DNA of 53,748 bases, taken from an uncultured Acidimicrobiaceae bacterium. GTDB taxonomy: Bacteria > Actinomycetota > Acidimicrobiia > Spongiisociales > SHLN01. A program made the position numbers and the translations under genes. Positions within the stretch are counted from its first letter, which is position 1. Each line of letters begins with the position of its first letter. The notes under the pieces were generated by a model. It was not told where the DNA came from. It saw only the letters and a list, made by a program, of their open reading frames with translations, and did no database searches. The stretch is from positions 1-53,748 of the forward strand of contig CAMYMH010000020.1 in NCBI GenBank assembly GCA_947259275.1, given 5' to 3'. This document shows, piece after piece, positions 18,919-26,608 of this stretch.

Positions 18919-19762
18919 CGGTCTCCGTCGCCACCGTCCCGAAGAACTTGATGTCTTCGATCGCCAGTTCCTTGAAAGGTTGCTGGTCGCCGACGGCTTC
19001 GGCTGGATAGGACGAGGTCACTTCGATACGAACCAGCTTGGTGAGGGTGGTTTGAATGGCCACCGGCTGGACGTCCCGCGTGTTGGCAAGCTCAACGATG
19101 GTGGGCCGGGTGGTGTCGTCCGGCGAGATTCGCAGGCCCCGGACCCGGAAGTTCTGGAGGAACTTGGTCTCATCGGTGATGTTCTTGAACTCGATTCGCT
19201 CGAGCGCAACCGGCTCGGGAAAGAAGAAGGTAAGGGTGGCGTTTACGCCCTCCTGCCCCACCTGCCACATGGTCAGCGGATCCCCGTCGATCAGGTTGTC
19301 GGCGGGAAATCCCGACAGCTGAGCGGAGGGCACTACCCGGTTGGCGGTCAACTCGACGGTGTCGGGGAGCACCCCGCCATCGCCAGAGGTGGTCGAGGTC
19401 GACGTCGCCCCGCCATCGACCGTCGTGGCAGAGGGCTCGTCGTCGACGAAGGCGTTGTAGAAGAAGGCGATCACTGCCACCACCGCGATGACGGCTGCGG
19501 TCACGATCAAGGCACGGGATCCGGCCGTGCTGCGGACGAGCGGCTGGGGTGCCATCGGGAGCGGCCCCTGGGCGATCCTGGCACCGCAGGAAACGCAGTG
19601 GCGGCTGTTGGCCGCATTCATCGTCCCGCAGGAGGGGCAGGGGACCATCGGTACCTGTTGCGGCGGCGCCTGGCCCGGTTCGCCCGCGACCGGCTCAAAC
19701 AGATCGTCGAACGGTTCCCGCGTGTCTCCCACCAGTGCTCCTCGATTTTGCGGCCGGGGCAT
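18911..19762 (-). CDS. Zinc-ribbon, single-pass membrane protein with discoidin-like C-terminal domain
   Basis: 283 aa from ATG 19762; the frame extends to 19855 but would then overlap radA. Near residue 40 is a CPSCG..NSRHCVSCG zinc ribbon, then a single membrane helix (ALIVTAAVIAVVAVIAFFYN), a Ser/Thr-rich linker, and a beta-rich domain with LIDGDPLTMWQVGQEG, LTFFFPEP and ELAIEDIKFFG. The latter is the pattern of F5/8-type discoidin (carbohydrate-binding-like) domains. The expected topology is a cytoplasmic ribbon and an outside beta domain. Function is unknown. It overlaps the nucleoside hydrolase by 8 nt, so it may be co-transcribed with the nucleoside genes. Confidence 0.8.
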   Translation of the reverse strand: MPRPQNRGALVGDTREPFDDLFEPVAGEPGQAPPQQVPMVPCPSCGTMNAANSRHCVSCGARIAQGPLPMAPQPLVRSTAGSRALIVTAAVIAVVAVIAFFYNAFVDDEPSATTVDGGATSTSTTSGDGGVLPDTVELTANRVVPSAQLSGFPADNLIDGDPLTMWQVGQEGVNATLTFFFPEPVALERIEFKNITDETKFLQNFRVRGLRISPDDTTRPTIVELANTRDVQPVAIQTTLTKLVRIEVTSSYPAEAVGDQQPFKELAIEDIKFFGTVATETGG

Positions 19763-19848
19763 CCATTCTGCCACTAAACCATCGCCCTCGCTCCAGACCG
19801 GTCGGACGAAGGCGGTTTCGTGTCTCACCCGGCGGGTACGGTGCTCGC

Positions 19849-21192
19849 ATGTCATACCGATGCAACGGCTGCGGATTCAAATCCGGCAAGTGGATGGGCT
19901 TCTGTCCCCAGTGCCGCGCACCAGAGCCGCTCGAGGCTGCTGGTTCCAAGACGACCGGGGCAGGTCCCATCCATGTCTCGGGGGGCGGCAGGGATCGGCT
20001 CGCCTCCGGACTCGATGAGTTCGATCGTGTGCTCGGTGGCGGGTTGGTTCCCGGTTCTTCGGTGCTGCTGGGCGGCGAGCCGGGGGTCGGTAAGTCGACG
20101 TTGCTCTTGCAGTTGGCCGCCGCGCTTACCGCCGGTAGCAGCCCGGTACTCGTGGCCACGGCCGAGGAATCGGTCGATCAGGTCGCCATGCGCGCCGATC
20201 GGCTCGGGTGCGGGGGCGTCTCGGTGCTGGCCGAGGCGGAGGTGGACGCCATCATTGCGCATGCCGCGGGAGGCGAGGTGGCGGCCGTGGTGGTCGACTC
20301 CATCCAAACCGTGACGGTGCCCGAAGCGGCCGGCGTTGCGGGCGGTGTCAACCAGGTGCGCGAATCGGCACAGCGGCTGGTGCGGTACGCCAAGACCACC
20401 GGGACGACGGTCATTCTGGTCGGGCATGTCACCAAGGACGGTTCCCTGGCAGGCCCCAAGCAGCTCGAGCACCTCGTCGACGTGGTGCTGTCTATCGAAG
20501 GCGAGGCGGAGCTGGGCCTGCGCGTGTTGCGCAGCCAGAAGAACCGGTTCGGGGCCACCCATCAAGTCGGGTTGTTTCGGATGACTGATGGCGGCATGAA
20601 GGAAGTCACCGAGCCGCTCTTGGGCACCTGGCGGGGCGAGGTTCCGGGAACCGTTGCTTTCGCAGGGATGGAGGGGCGCCGGTCGGTGCTCGTGGAGATT
20701 CAGGCGCTGGTGGCTCCGGCATCGACGCCTCAGCCACGGCGAAGTGTCAAAGGCGTCGAGGTGGCAAGACTTCACCAGATACTTGCCGTGCTGGAGAGAC
20801 ACGCCGGAATGTCATTTGGCGGCCTGGATGTGTATGTGAATGTCACCGGCGGCCTTCGGCTGCGGGAACCGGCCGCGGACTTGCCGGTGGCGCTGGCGCT
20901 CGTCTCGTCGCGGCAAGACCTGCCGCTCGGTCGCATCGCAGCCTGGGGCGAAGTGGGGCTAACCGGTGAGGTCCGGTCGGTTTCGGCGGCCGATCGTCGC
21001 CGGGAGGAGTCGGCGCGGGCCGAGCTGGGCGTAGTGGCGCCCGGTCCGCGGCGGGCCCGCATCCAGTCGTTGCTGGCGGCGGCGGGGTTGTCCTCGAGTG
21101 GACTTACCCCTGTAGTAGCCTCCGAGATCGATGGTCACCCACATGCCTCCGTCCCTTCTCGAGGTGTTGCGACGGCTGGCTCCCGGCACTGA
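19849..21192 (+). CDS. radA: DNA repair protein RadA
   Basis: 447 aa, usual size. Zinc finger C5-x2-C8 and C19-x2-C22, Walker [11 protein letters not shown] (75-84), the RadA-specific KNRFG motif ([11 protein letters not shown]), and a C-terminal Lon-protease-like domain with [15 protein letters not shown]. RadA is a hexameric helicase that drives branch migration in recombination. The ATG at 19849 follows TACGGT by 6 nt without a Shine-Dalgarno, a likely leaderless start; a longer in-frame frame begins at 19549 but its extra 100 residues are unlike the family. disA overlaps its 3' end. Confidence 0.95.
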   Translation: MSYRCNGCGFKSGKWMGFCPQCRAPEPLEAAGSKTTGAGPIHVSGGGRDRLASGLDEFDRVLGGGLVPGSSVLLGGEPGVGKSTLLLQLAAALTAGSSPVLVATAEESVDQVAMRADRLGCGGVSVLAEAEVDAIIAHAAGGEVAAVVVDSIQTVTVPEAAGVAGGVNQVRESAQRLVRYAKTTGTTVILVGHVTKDGSLAGPKQLEHLVDVVLSIEGEAELGLRVLRSQKNRFGATHQVGLFRMTDGGMKEVTEPLLGTWRGEVPGTVAFAGMEGRRSVLVEIQALVAPASTPQPRRSVKGVEVARLHQILAVLERHAGMSFGGLDVYVNVTGGLRLREPAADLPVALALVSSRQDLPLGRIAAWGEVGLTGEVRSVSAADRRREESARAELGVVAPGPRRARIQSLLAAAGLSSSGLTPVVASEIDGHPHASVPSRGVATAGSRH

Positions 21193-22195
21193 GCTTCGCA
21201 ACGGGATTGAGCGGATCATCCAGCATGGGTCGGGTGCCCTGGTCGTGCTCGGTGGGGGCGGAGCGGTCGACGCCCTCTGCACGGGCGGATTTGCCCTGCG
21301 CGACACAGAGTTCACGGAGCAGCGGCTGGCAGAGCTGTCCAAGATGGACGGGGCAATCGTTCTGGATGAGAGCGCCGAACGCATCCTTCGAGCCAACGTC
21401 CACCTCATCCCGGACGCGACGATCCCCACCCGGGAGACCGGGACCCGCCACCGTACCGCCGAGCGCATGGCCGTTCAGACCGGCATGCCAATCTTGTCGG
21501 TGAGCGAGGGGCGCAAGATCGCGCTCGTCTTCACCGCCGAAGGACGCCACGAGCTTGAGAGCCCGGTCACCGTTCTGCCGCGGGCAAATCAGCTGGTTCA
21601 GACCCTCGACCGATTTCGCCGCCTCCTCGATCTGGCCGTTGAGCTTCTCACCCGCCGGGAGGTCGAAGGTGCCTCCACCTACCGTTCGGCAGTCTCGATC
21701 ATTCAGCGGGCTGAGATCATTCATCGGCTCGGCCTGGAGGTCGACGACCTCACCGTCGCGCTCGGCGAAGAGGGCACGCTGATTCGTTTCCAGGCCGTCG
21801 ATCTGTTGGAAGGCGTCGAGGATCTTGCCAACCTGGTTATCACCGACTACGCCTCCCGGCGCCGGCGCCGCAAGACGCTGGACGATTTGGCCGGCCTTTC
21901 GATCATGGATGTGCATGACGCCGAGGCGGTGGCAGATGTGTTCGGCTTCAAGGACCTCGACGCTCCGGCTCAAGCCGCCGGCTACCGAATCCTCGGGGGG
22001 ATCCCCGGATTGCCGGCCGGAGTCAAGGACGGCCTGGTTTCCCGGTTCCGGAACCTGGGACGGATGATGGGTGCCTCGGCCGAGCAGCTTGGACGGGTCG
22101 AGGGAGTCGGCCGCGCCCGCGCCCACCAGTTGCGTACCTTCTTCGATCAGCTTCAGCACGAGGCCGGGCTGGTTGTCCGCAGTCGCGAGGTATAG
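21143..22195 (+). CDS. disA: Diadenylate cyclase DisA (c-di-AMP synthase)
   Basis: 350 aa from ATG 21143 (354 from ATG 21131). The N-terminal DAC domain carries the catalytic DGA ([11 protein letters not shown]) and RHR (GTRHRTAER) motifs. A helical spine follows, and the C-terminus has helix-hairpin-helix DNA-binding repeats ([16 protein letters not shown]). It makes c-di-AMP and senses branched DNA. It overlaps radA by 50 nt, and RadA is known to interact with DisA in Bacillus. ATG 21143 gives the [16 protein letters not shown] start typical of the family. Confidence 0.95.
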   Translation: MPPSLLEVLRRLAPGTELRNGIERIIQHGSGALVVLGGGGAVDALCTGGFALRDTEFTEQRLAELSKMDGAIVLDESAERILRANVHLIPDATIPTRETGTRHRTAERMAVQTGMPILSVSEGRKIALVFTAEGRHELESPVTVLPRANQLVQTLDRFRRLLDLAVELLTRREVEGASTYRSAVSIIQRAEIIHRLGLEVDDLTVALGEEGTLIRFQAVDLLEGVEDLANLVITDYASRRRRRKTLDDLAGLSIMDVHDAEAVADVFGFKDLDAPAQAAGYRILGGIPGLPAGVKDGLVSRFRNLGRMMGASAEQLGRVEGVGRARAHQLRTFFDQLQHEAGLVVRSREV

Positions 22196-22201
22196 CCGGG
22201 T

Positions 22202-22207
22202 TATGAT
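22202..22207 (+). promoter_or_regulatory. -10 box of the CarD gene
   Basis: TATGAT ends 9 nt before the ATG at 22217. No Shine-Dalgarno is present, so the transcript is probably leaderless or nearly so. Confidence 0.55.
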
Positions 22208-22216
22208 CCCGCACCG

Positions 22217-23059
22217 ATGACCACAAAGAAACCATCCCCCAGGAAGACCGCCGCCAAGAAGCCGGCGGCGAAGAAGCCGGCGGCCAAGAAGCCGGCGGCG
22301 AAGAAGCCGGCGGCGAAGAAGCCTGCGGCCAAGAAGCCGGCGGCCAAGAAGCCGGCGGCCAAGAAGCCTGCGGCCAAGAAGCCGGCGGCCAAGAAGCCTG
22401 CGGCCAAGAAGCCGGCGGCCAAGAAGCCGGCGGCCAAGAAGCCTGCGCCCAAGAAGCCTGCGGCCAAGAAGCCTGCGGCCAAGAAGCCGGCGGCCAAGGC
22501 GGCGGCAGCTATTGCCGAAGTCGAGGTCCCGGCGCCCCCTCGCAAACCGAGGCCGTCCAAGTTCAAGGTGCAGGACAAGGTCGTGTATCCCCACCATGGT
22601 GCCGCGATCATCGTCAAGAAGGAGAAGCAACCGGTCGATGGTAAGAGGGTGGACTACTTCGTTCTCGAGGTGGCCACCGATCAGCTGATCGTACGAGTAC
22701 CGGTCGACCGCGCCGAGGAGCTCGGGGTTCGCCCCGTCATCTCCAAGAACGCGGCGCGCAAGGTGTTCGCAGTATTCAGAGACGAACCTCAAGAGGCAGG
22801 CAGCAATTGGAGCCGGTGGTACAAGGTCCTTACCGAGAAGATCAACAGCGGCGACATCTACCAGGTCGCCGAGGTGGTGCGCGACCTCACCTTTGCGCAG
22901 CAGATGAAGGGCATCTCGCCGGCCCTCAAGCGCATGCTTTCCAAGGCCCACCTCATTCTCAACAGCGAATTGCGGTTCGCCCTCAACCTCGACGAGGACG
23001 AAACCGAGAAGCGCATCCTGCGAGCTCTCCCCAAGGTGGAGGTTCCAGAAGAGGGGTGA
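22217..23059 (+). CDS. carD: CarD-family RNA polymerase-binding regulator with histone H1-like tail
   Basis: 280 aa, against ~160 for ordinary CarD. The C-terminal ~165 residues (about 115-280) are a complete CarD: the RNAP-interacting domain begins [18 protein letters not shown], and the DNA-binding helical domain includes [10 protein letters not shown], where a conserved Trp sits. Residues 14-93 are 16 tandem KKPAA units (one is KKPAP), a Lys/Ala/Pro tail like histone H1 or the HupB C-terminus. The tail should bind DNA non-specifically and be disordered. CarD stabilises the open promoter complex, mainly at rRNA promoters. It sits between disA and the PIN-TRAM gene. Confidence 0.93.
   Translation: MTTKKPSPRKTAAKKPAAKKPAAKKPAAKKPAAKKPAAKKPAAKKPAAKKPAAKKPAAKKPAAKKPAAKKPAAKKPAPKKPAAKKPAAKKPAAKAAAAIAEVEVPAPPRKPRPSKFKVQDKVVYPHHGAAIIVKKEKQPVDGKRVDYFVLEVATDQLIVRVPVDRAEELGVRPVISKNAARKVFAVFRDEPQEAGSNWSRWYKVLTEKINSGDIYQVAEVVRDLTFAQQMKGISPALKRMLSKAHLILNSELRFALNLDEDETEKRILRALPKVEVPEEG
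22256..22495 (+). repeat. 15-bp minisatellite coding for KKPAA repeats
   Basis: Sixteen in-frame units of AAGAAGCCGGCGGCC, with only a few third-position changes (CCG/CCT, GCC/GCG) and one codon change (Ala to Pro). Such homogeneity implies recent expansion or ongoing slippage, so copy number may vary between strains. The repeat also creates a very long open frame on the opposite strand, which is not a gene. Confidence 0.95.
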
Positions 23060-23065
23060 TGCTCG

Positions 23066-24103
23066 GTGATCGTTGAGGCCACCCGCCTGCTCGTCACCCT
23101 CACCGCCACGGCAGCCGGCTTCATGGTGGGCAACCAGATCGGCGACAATTCCACCATCGTCGGTGCCACCATCGGCGCCGGCCTCGGGTATGTGTTCGGT
23201 GGTGCCTTTGGACGGCTCGTCCGCAGGGCGCTCGAAGTAGCTCCCACCGCCATCGTGCCCCGCGTCAGCGGGCCCCAGCTGTTCGCCGGCGCCTTCGGCA
23301 TCGGGCTTGGCATCATGATCGGCCTGGCACTCGGCTTCCCGATCATCTTCCTGATGCCCCCGGAGGTGGCATGGCCGCTGGCGGCGCTCATCGTGCTTCT
23401 GGTGACGGCGTTCAGCGCGACAGTGTTCTCGGCTCGGGCCGATGAATTGCTTGCCTCGGTCGGCCTCGGGGTTCGCAAGCCGCTCGCCACTCATCGCCTC
23501 GATTCCGACCCTGCCTCGTTCCTGGTGGACTCGTCGGCGGCCATTGACGGCCGCATCCTCGATCTCGCCCGTACCGGATTGGCGCGCGGCCGCCATTGGG
23601 TGCCGGCGTTTGTGGTCGACGAGTTGCAGGGGATCGCCGATTCCGGCGATCCCAACCGCCGCCGTCGCGGTCGACGCGGCCTCGACGTGCTCGAGAGTCT
23701 GCGTGACGTTGGCGGCGTCGAGCTCGCAATCCTGGAGGAGCACGTTCCCGAGTTCTCGGAGGTGGACGCCAAACTCCTCGCAATTGCCGAGCGGAGCCAG
23801 GCCACGCTGGTGACGACAGACCACAACCTGGCTGCCGCGGCCGGCGTCCGGGGCATCGGCGTCCTCAATCCCCACCTGATCGCCGAATCGCTGCGTCCCC
23901 AGGCAAGCGCCGGCGACGTGATCGAAGTCGTCATCGAAAAGGTAGGCTCCGAACCGGGACAAGGAGTCGGCTATCTCGATGACGGAACCATGGTGGTGAT
24001 CGAACAGGCTGGACCGGCGGTCGGCAAGACCGTCGAGGTGCAGATCTCGAACGCCGTCCGCACCCAAATGGGGCGCATGCTCTTCGGCCGTTTGGCGGCG
24101 TGA
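23066..24103 (+). CDS. PIN-TRAM domain membrane protein (YacL family)
   Basis: 345 aa. The N-terminal ~125 residues contain four hydrophobic segments. The PIN nuclease domain begins [18 protein letters not shown] (Asp155 and Asp161), with [15 protein letters not shown] and [15 protein letters not shown] supplying further acidic residues. The C-terminal TRAM domain (about 275-345) has [14 protein letters not shown] and is a predicted RNA-binding fold. YacL sits next to disA in Bacillus too; a membrane-tethered ribonuclease is the expected function but its substrate is unknown. The start is GTG, 6 nt after the carD stop; ispD overlaps its end by 4 nt. Confidence 0.9.
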   Translation: MIVEATRLLVTLTATAAGFMVGNQIGDNSTIVGATIGAGLGYVFGGAFGRLVRRALEVAPTAIVPRVSGPQLFAGAFGIGLGIMIGLALGFPIIFLMPPEVAWPLAALIVLLVTAFSATVFSARADELLASVGLGVRKPLATHRLDSDPASFLVDSSAAIDGRILDLARTGLARGRHWVPAFVVDELQGIADSGDPNRRRRGRRGLDVLESLRDVGGVELAILEEHVPEFSEVDAKLLAIAERSQATLVTTDHNLAAAAGVRGIGVLNPHLIAESLRPQASAGDVIEVVIEKVGSEPGQGVGYLDDGTMVVIEQAGPAVGKTVEVQISNAVRTQMGRMLFGRLAA

Positions 24104-24714
24104 GCGATACCTGGGGGATCGTCGTGGCCGGCGGACGCGGCGACCGATTCGGCGGACCCAAGCAGCTCGAACTTCTTGGCGGAGAGCCGCTCTGGGAATG
24201 GGCGCGTCGTTCGCTGGTGGCAGGCGGTGTGGCCAACGTTGTGGTGGTTGGCGACATGGAGGGGGCGGTGGCACCCGGCAGGCGGCGACGTGATTCAGTG
24301 GCTGCCGGCCTGGCTGCGATCCCCGACTACGCCGAATACGTGCTGGTGCATGACGCCGCCCGACCTTTGGCAACTCCTTCACTGGTGGAGCGCGTCCTGA
24401 AGCGACTTCGGAAGGGGGATGTGGCCGGTGTGGTGCCTGCCAACGAGGTGCGAGACGCCACCAAGCGAGTTGAAGGCGAGCGGGTGGTGGCCGCGGTGCC
24501 ACGCGATGATCTCATCGCCGTCCAGACACCCCAGGGCTTTGTGGCGGCGGCCCTCCGCGAGGCTCACGGCCGGGTGGAGGGCGATGCCGCCGATGACGCA
24601 GAGATGGTGGCCGAGCTGGGGGGAACCGTGGTGTTCGTCGACGGCGAGGTGACGAATCTGAAAGTGACGGTTCCCGAGGATCTCCGGCTGGTTGAGGCCA
24701 TTCATGCGAGTTAG
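24100..24714 (+). CDS. ispD: 2-C-methyl-D-erythritol 4-phosphate cytidylyltransferase
   Basis: 204 aa, slightly shorter than the usual ~230. It converts MEP and CTP to CDP-ME in the MEP isoprenoid pathway. N-terminal [22 protein letters not shown] is the nucleotide-binding loop, and [16 protein letters not shown] and [13 protein letters not shown] are family blocks, with the conserved Lys. GTG start overlapping the PIN-TRAM stop (GTGA), and an 11-nt overlap with ispF, so translation is coupled. Confidence 0.93.
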   Translation: MSDTWGIVVAGGRGDRFGGPKQLELLGGEPLWEWARRSLVAGGVANVVVVGDMEGAVAPGRRRRDSVAAGLAAIPDYAEYVLVHDAARPLATPSLVERVLKRLRKGDVAGVVPANEVRDATKRVEGERVVAAVPRDDLIAVQTPQGFVAAALREAHGRVEGDAADDAEMVAELGGTVVFVDGEVTNLKVTVPEDLRLVEAIHAS

Positions 24715-25165
24715 CTGGGGTTTCGATGCGCATCGCTTCGGTGGCGAGCCACCGGTGCTGCTGGCCGGCGTCGTCGTTGATTCCGAGCGGGGTGTGGTGG
24801 CGACTTCCGACGGGGACCTGGTGGCTCATGCGGTGGCCGACGCGCTGCTGGCAGCGGCCGGGCTCGGTGATCTCGGCGCTCACTTCCCGTCGTCTGATTC
24901 CCGTTGGGAAGGCGCCGACAGCATGGACTTGCTGCAGCGGGTGGTCGGCATGTGCTCGAACCTCGAAGTGGCCTTCGTAGACGTCACCGTGATTGCAGAG
25001 GACCTCAGGGTGGCGCCTCATCGCGAGGCCATCCGGGCCGCCCTGGCTTCGGTGCTGGGCATCGAGCCGAACCTGGTTTCGGTCAAGGCAACCACCACCG
25101 ACGGCATGGGCACGATCGGGAGCGGACAGGGCATTGCTGCGATCGCGGTGGTCACGGCCTCTTAG
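24704..25165 (+). CDS. ispF: 2-C-methyl-D-erythritol 2,4-cyclodiphosphate synthase
   Basis: 153 aa from ATG 24704, the normal length. It cyclises CDP-ME 2-phosphate to MEcPP with release of CMP. Metal ligands are D8 and H10 in GFDAHRF, plus a His in DLVAHAVADALLAA. The pattern GDLGAHFPSSDSRW and the C-terminal VKATTTDGMGTIGSGQGIAA are diagnostic. A TTG 12 nt upstream would add four residues and is unlikely. Confidence 0.95.
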   Translation: MRVSWGFDAHRFGGEPPVLLAGVVVDSERGVVATSDGDLVAHAVADALLAAAGLGDLGAHFPSSDSRWEGADSMDLLQRVVGMCSNLEVAFVDVTVIAEDLRVAPHREAIRAALASVLGIEPNLVSVKATTTDGMGTIGSGQGIAAIAVVTAS

Positions 25166-25204
25166 CCGAGGAGGCCGCGGCCGCGTGACGTACCATTCGG
25201 CCCG

Positions 25205-26608
25205 ATGTTGTTAACGATCACATCCTCAACGAAACCGGCCTCGGATCTCGGGTTTCTCCTGCACAAACACCCGGCTCGGGTGCAAGAGTTCTCGCTGCCT
25301 TTCGGGCGCGGTCACGTCTTCTACCCGCGTGCCTCGGAGGAACAGACCACTGCGGCCCTGCTGGTCGAGATCGACCCCGTCTCCCTCGTCAGGCGGTACG
25401 GACGGGGCTCCATCCTGAACGACTATGTCAACGACCGGCCGTTTGTGGCATCGTCATTTATGAGCGTGGCCATAGCTCGCGTGTTCGGGTCGGCGTTGCG
25501 GGGCAAATCAGACGAACGGTCAGACCTCGTTGACCAGCCGATGTCGCTGACCGCCCGCCTCGCGGTCGTGGCCAGTTTTCACGGCGAGGGTGCTCTGCGC
25601 CGCTTGTTCGAACCAATCGGTTACCGCGTGACTGCAGTTGCACATCCGCTCAACGAGCGTTTTGCGTCCTGGGGTGAGAGCCCGTACTACACCCTCTCCC
25701 TCGAGGCAGACGTCCCTCTCAAGGAGTTGCTCGGGCATCTCTATGTGCTGCTGCCGGTCCTGGACGGGGTCAAGCACTACTGGGTAGACGAGAGTGAGAT
25801 CGACAAGCTGCTCCGCGCAGGAGAAGGCTGGCTCGGGGCGCATCCCGAGCGCGACACCATCGTCCGGCGGTATTTGAAGAGTCAACGCTCGCTCACCGAT
25901 GAGGCGCTCGATCGGCTGCTGGCGGAGGACGGGAGCCGTGGGGAGGGGCCTACCGGTGATGGCGCCGACGACGGAGACTCCCCGACTCCACTCAACCGCC
26001 TACGCATGAGCGCCGTCGTCGAACAGCTGGCTCAAGCTGGGGCCAGCCGGATCCTCGACGTTGGCTGCGGCGAAGGCCGATTGATTGGTGAGCTGTTGAA
26101 GGATCAGTCTGTGACGCACGTTGCCGGGATGGATGTGTCTATCGCGGCACTGCAACGGGCAGCCCGCCGGCTCAAGCTCGACGAGATGTCGCACCGGCAG
26201 CGCGACCGAGTCTCACTCATGCAGGGTTCCCTCACGTATCGGGATCGCCGCTTGGCCGGCTTCGACGCCGCGGCCGTGATCGAGGTCATTGAGCATCTCG
26301 ACCCGTGGCAGCTGGCTCCGTTCGAACAGGTGCTGTTTGGTGACGCTCGGCCCGGCACCGTGATCGTGACGACGCCGAACTCCGAATACAACGTGGAGTA
26401 CAACCGTTTGGGGGACGGATCACACCGTCACCTCGACCACCGGTTCGAATGGAGTCGGGCAGAGTTCTCAGGCTGGGCCCAGGCGATCTGCCACCGACAC
26501 GGATACCGCGTCGACCTCCACGGCATAGGAGCCGAGGCGCCCGGGCTCGGCTCACCCACCCAGATGGGAGTCTTTCGAGCGGACGGCACCACCGCGGAGT
26601 CACGGTGA
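25205..26608 (+). CDS. hen1: Bacterial Hen1, 3'-terminal RNA ribose 2'-O-methyltransferase
   Basis: 467 aa. It adds a 2'-O-methyl group at the 3' end of a broken RNA before ligation, so that the repaired site resists a second cut. The N-terminal ~245 residues are the bacterial Hen1-specific ligase-activating domain (FLLHKHPARVQEFSLPFG, GESPYYTLSLEADVPL). The C-terminal methyltransferase domain has SAM-binding LDVGCGEGRLIGELL (Asp285) and the metal-site pattern EVIEHL and SHRHLDHRFEW. A TACCAT box ends 8 nt before the ATG, indicating a leaderless start. It overlaps pnkp by GTGA. Confidence 0.92.
   Translation: MLLTITSSTKPASDLGFLLHKHPARVQEFSLPFGRGHVFYPRASEEQTTAALLVEIDPVSLVRRYGRGSILNDYVNDRPFVASSFMSVAIARVFGSALRGKSDERSDLVDQPMSLTARLAVVASFHGEGALRRLFEPIGYRVTAVAHPLNERFASWGESPYYTLSLEADVPLKELLGHLYVLLPVLDGVKHYWVDESEIDKLLRAGEGWLGAHPERDTIVRRYLKSQRSLTDEALDRLLAEDGSRGEGPTGDGADDGDSPTPLNRLRMSAVVEQLAQAGASRILDVGCGEGRLIGELLKDQSVTHVAGMDVSIAALQRAARRLKLDEMSHRQRDRVSLMQGSLTYRDRRLAGFDAAAVIEVIEHLDPWQLAPFEQVLFGDARPGTVIVTTPNSEYNVEYNRLGDGSHRHLDHRFEWSRAEFSGWAQAICHRHGYRVDLHGIGAEAPGLGSPTQMGVFRADGTTAESR

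Noticed and set aside
22256..22495. Regular 15-bp repeats considered as a CRISPR array
   Set aside because: There are no spacers. The units are in frame and code for KKPAA.
21104..24502. A very long (1132-codon) open frame on the minus strand opposite disA, carD, the PIN-TRAM gene and ispD
   Set aside because: It is the shadow of real plus-strand genes and of the 15-bp repeat. Its translation is Arg/Gly-rich with long GRRLL repeats, and it has no family resemblance.
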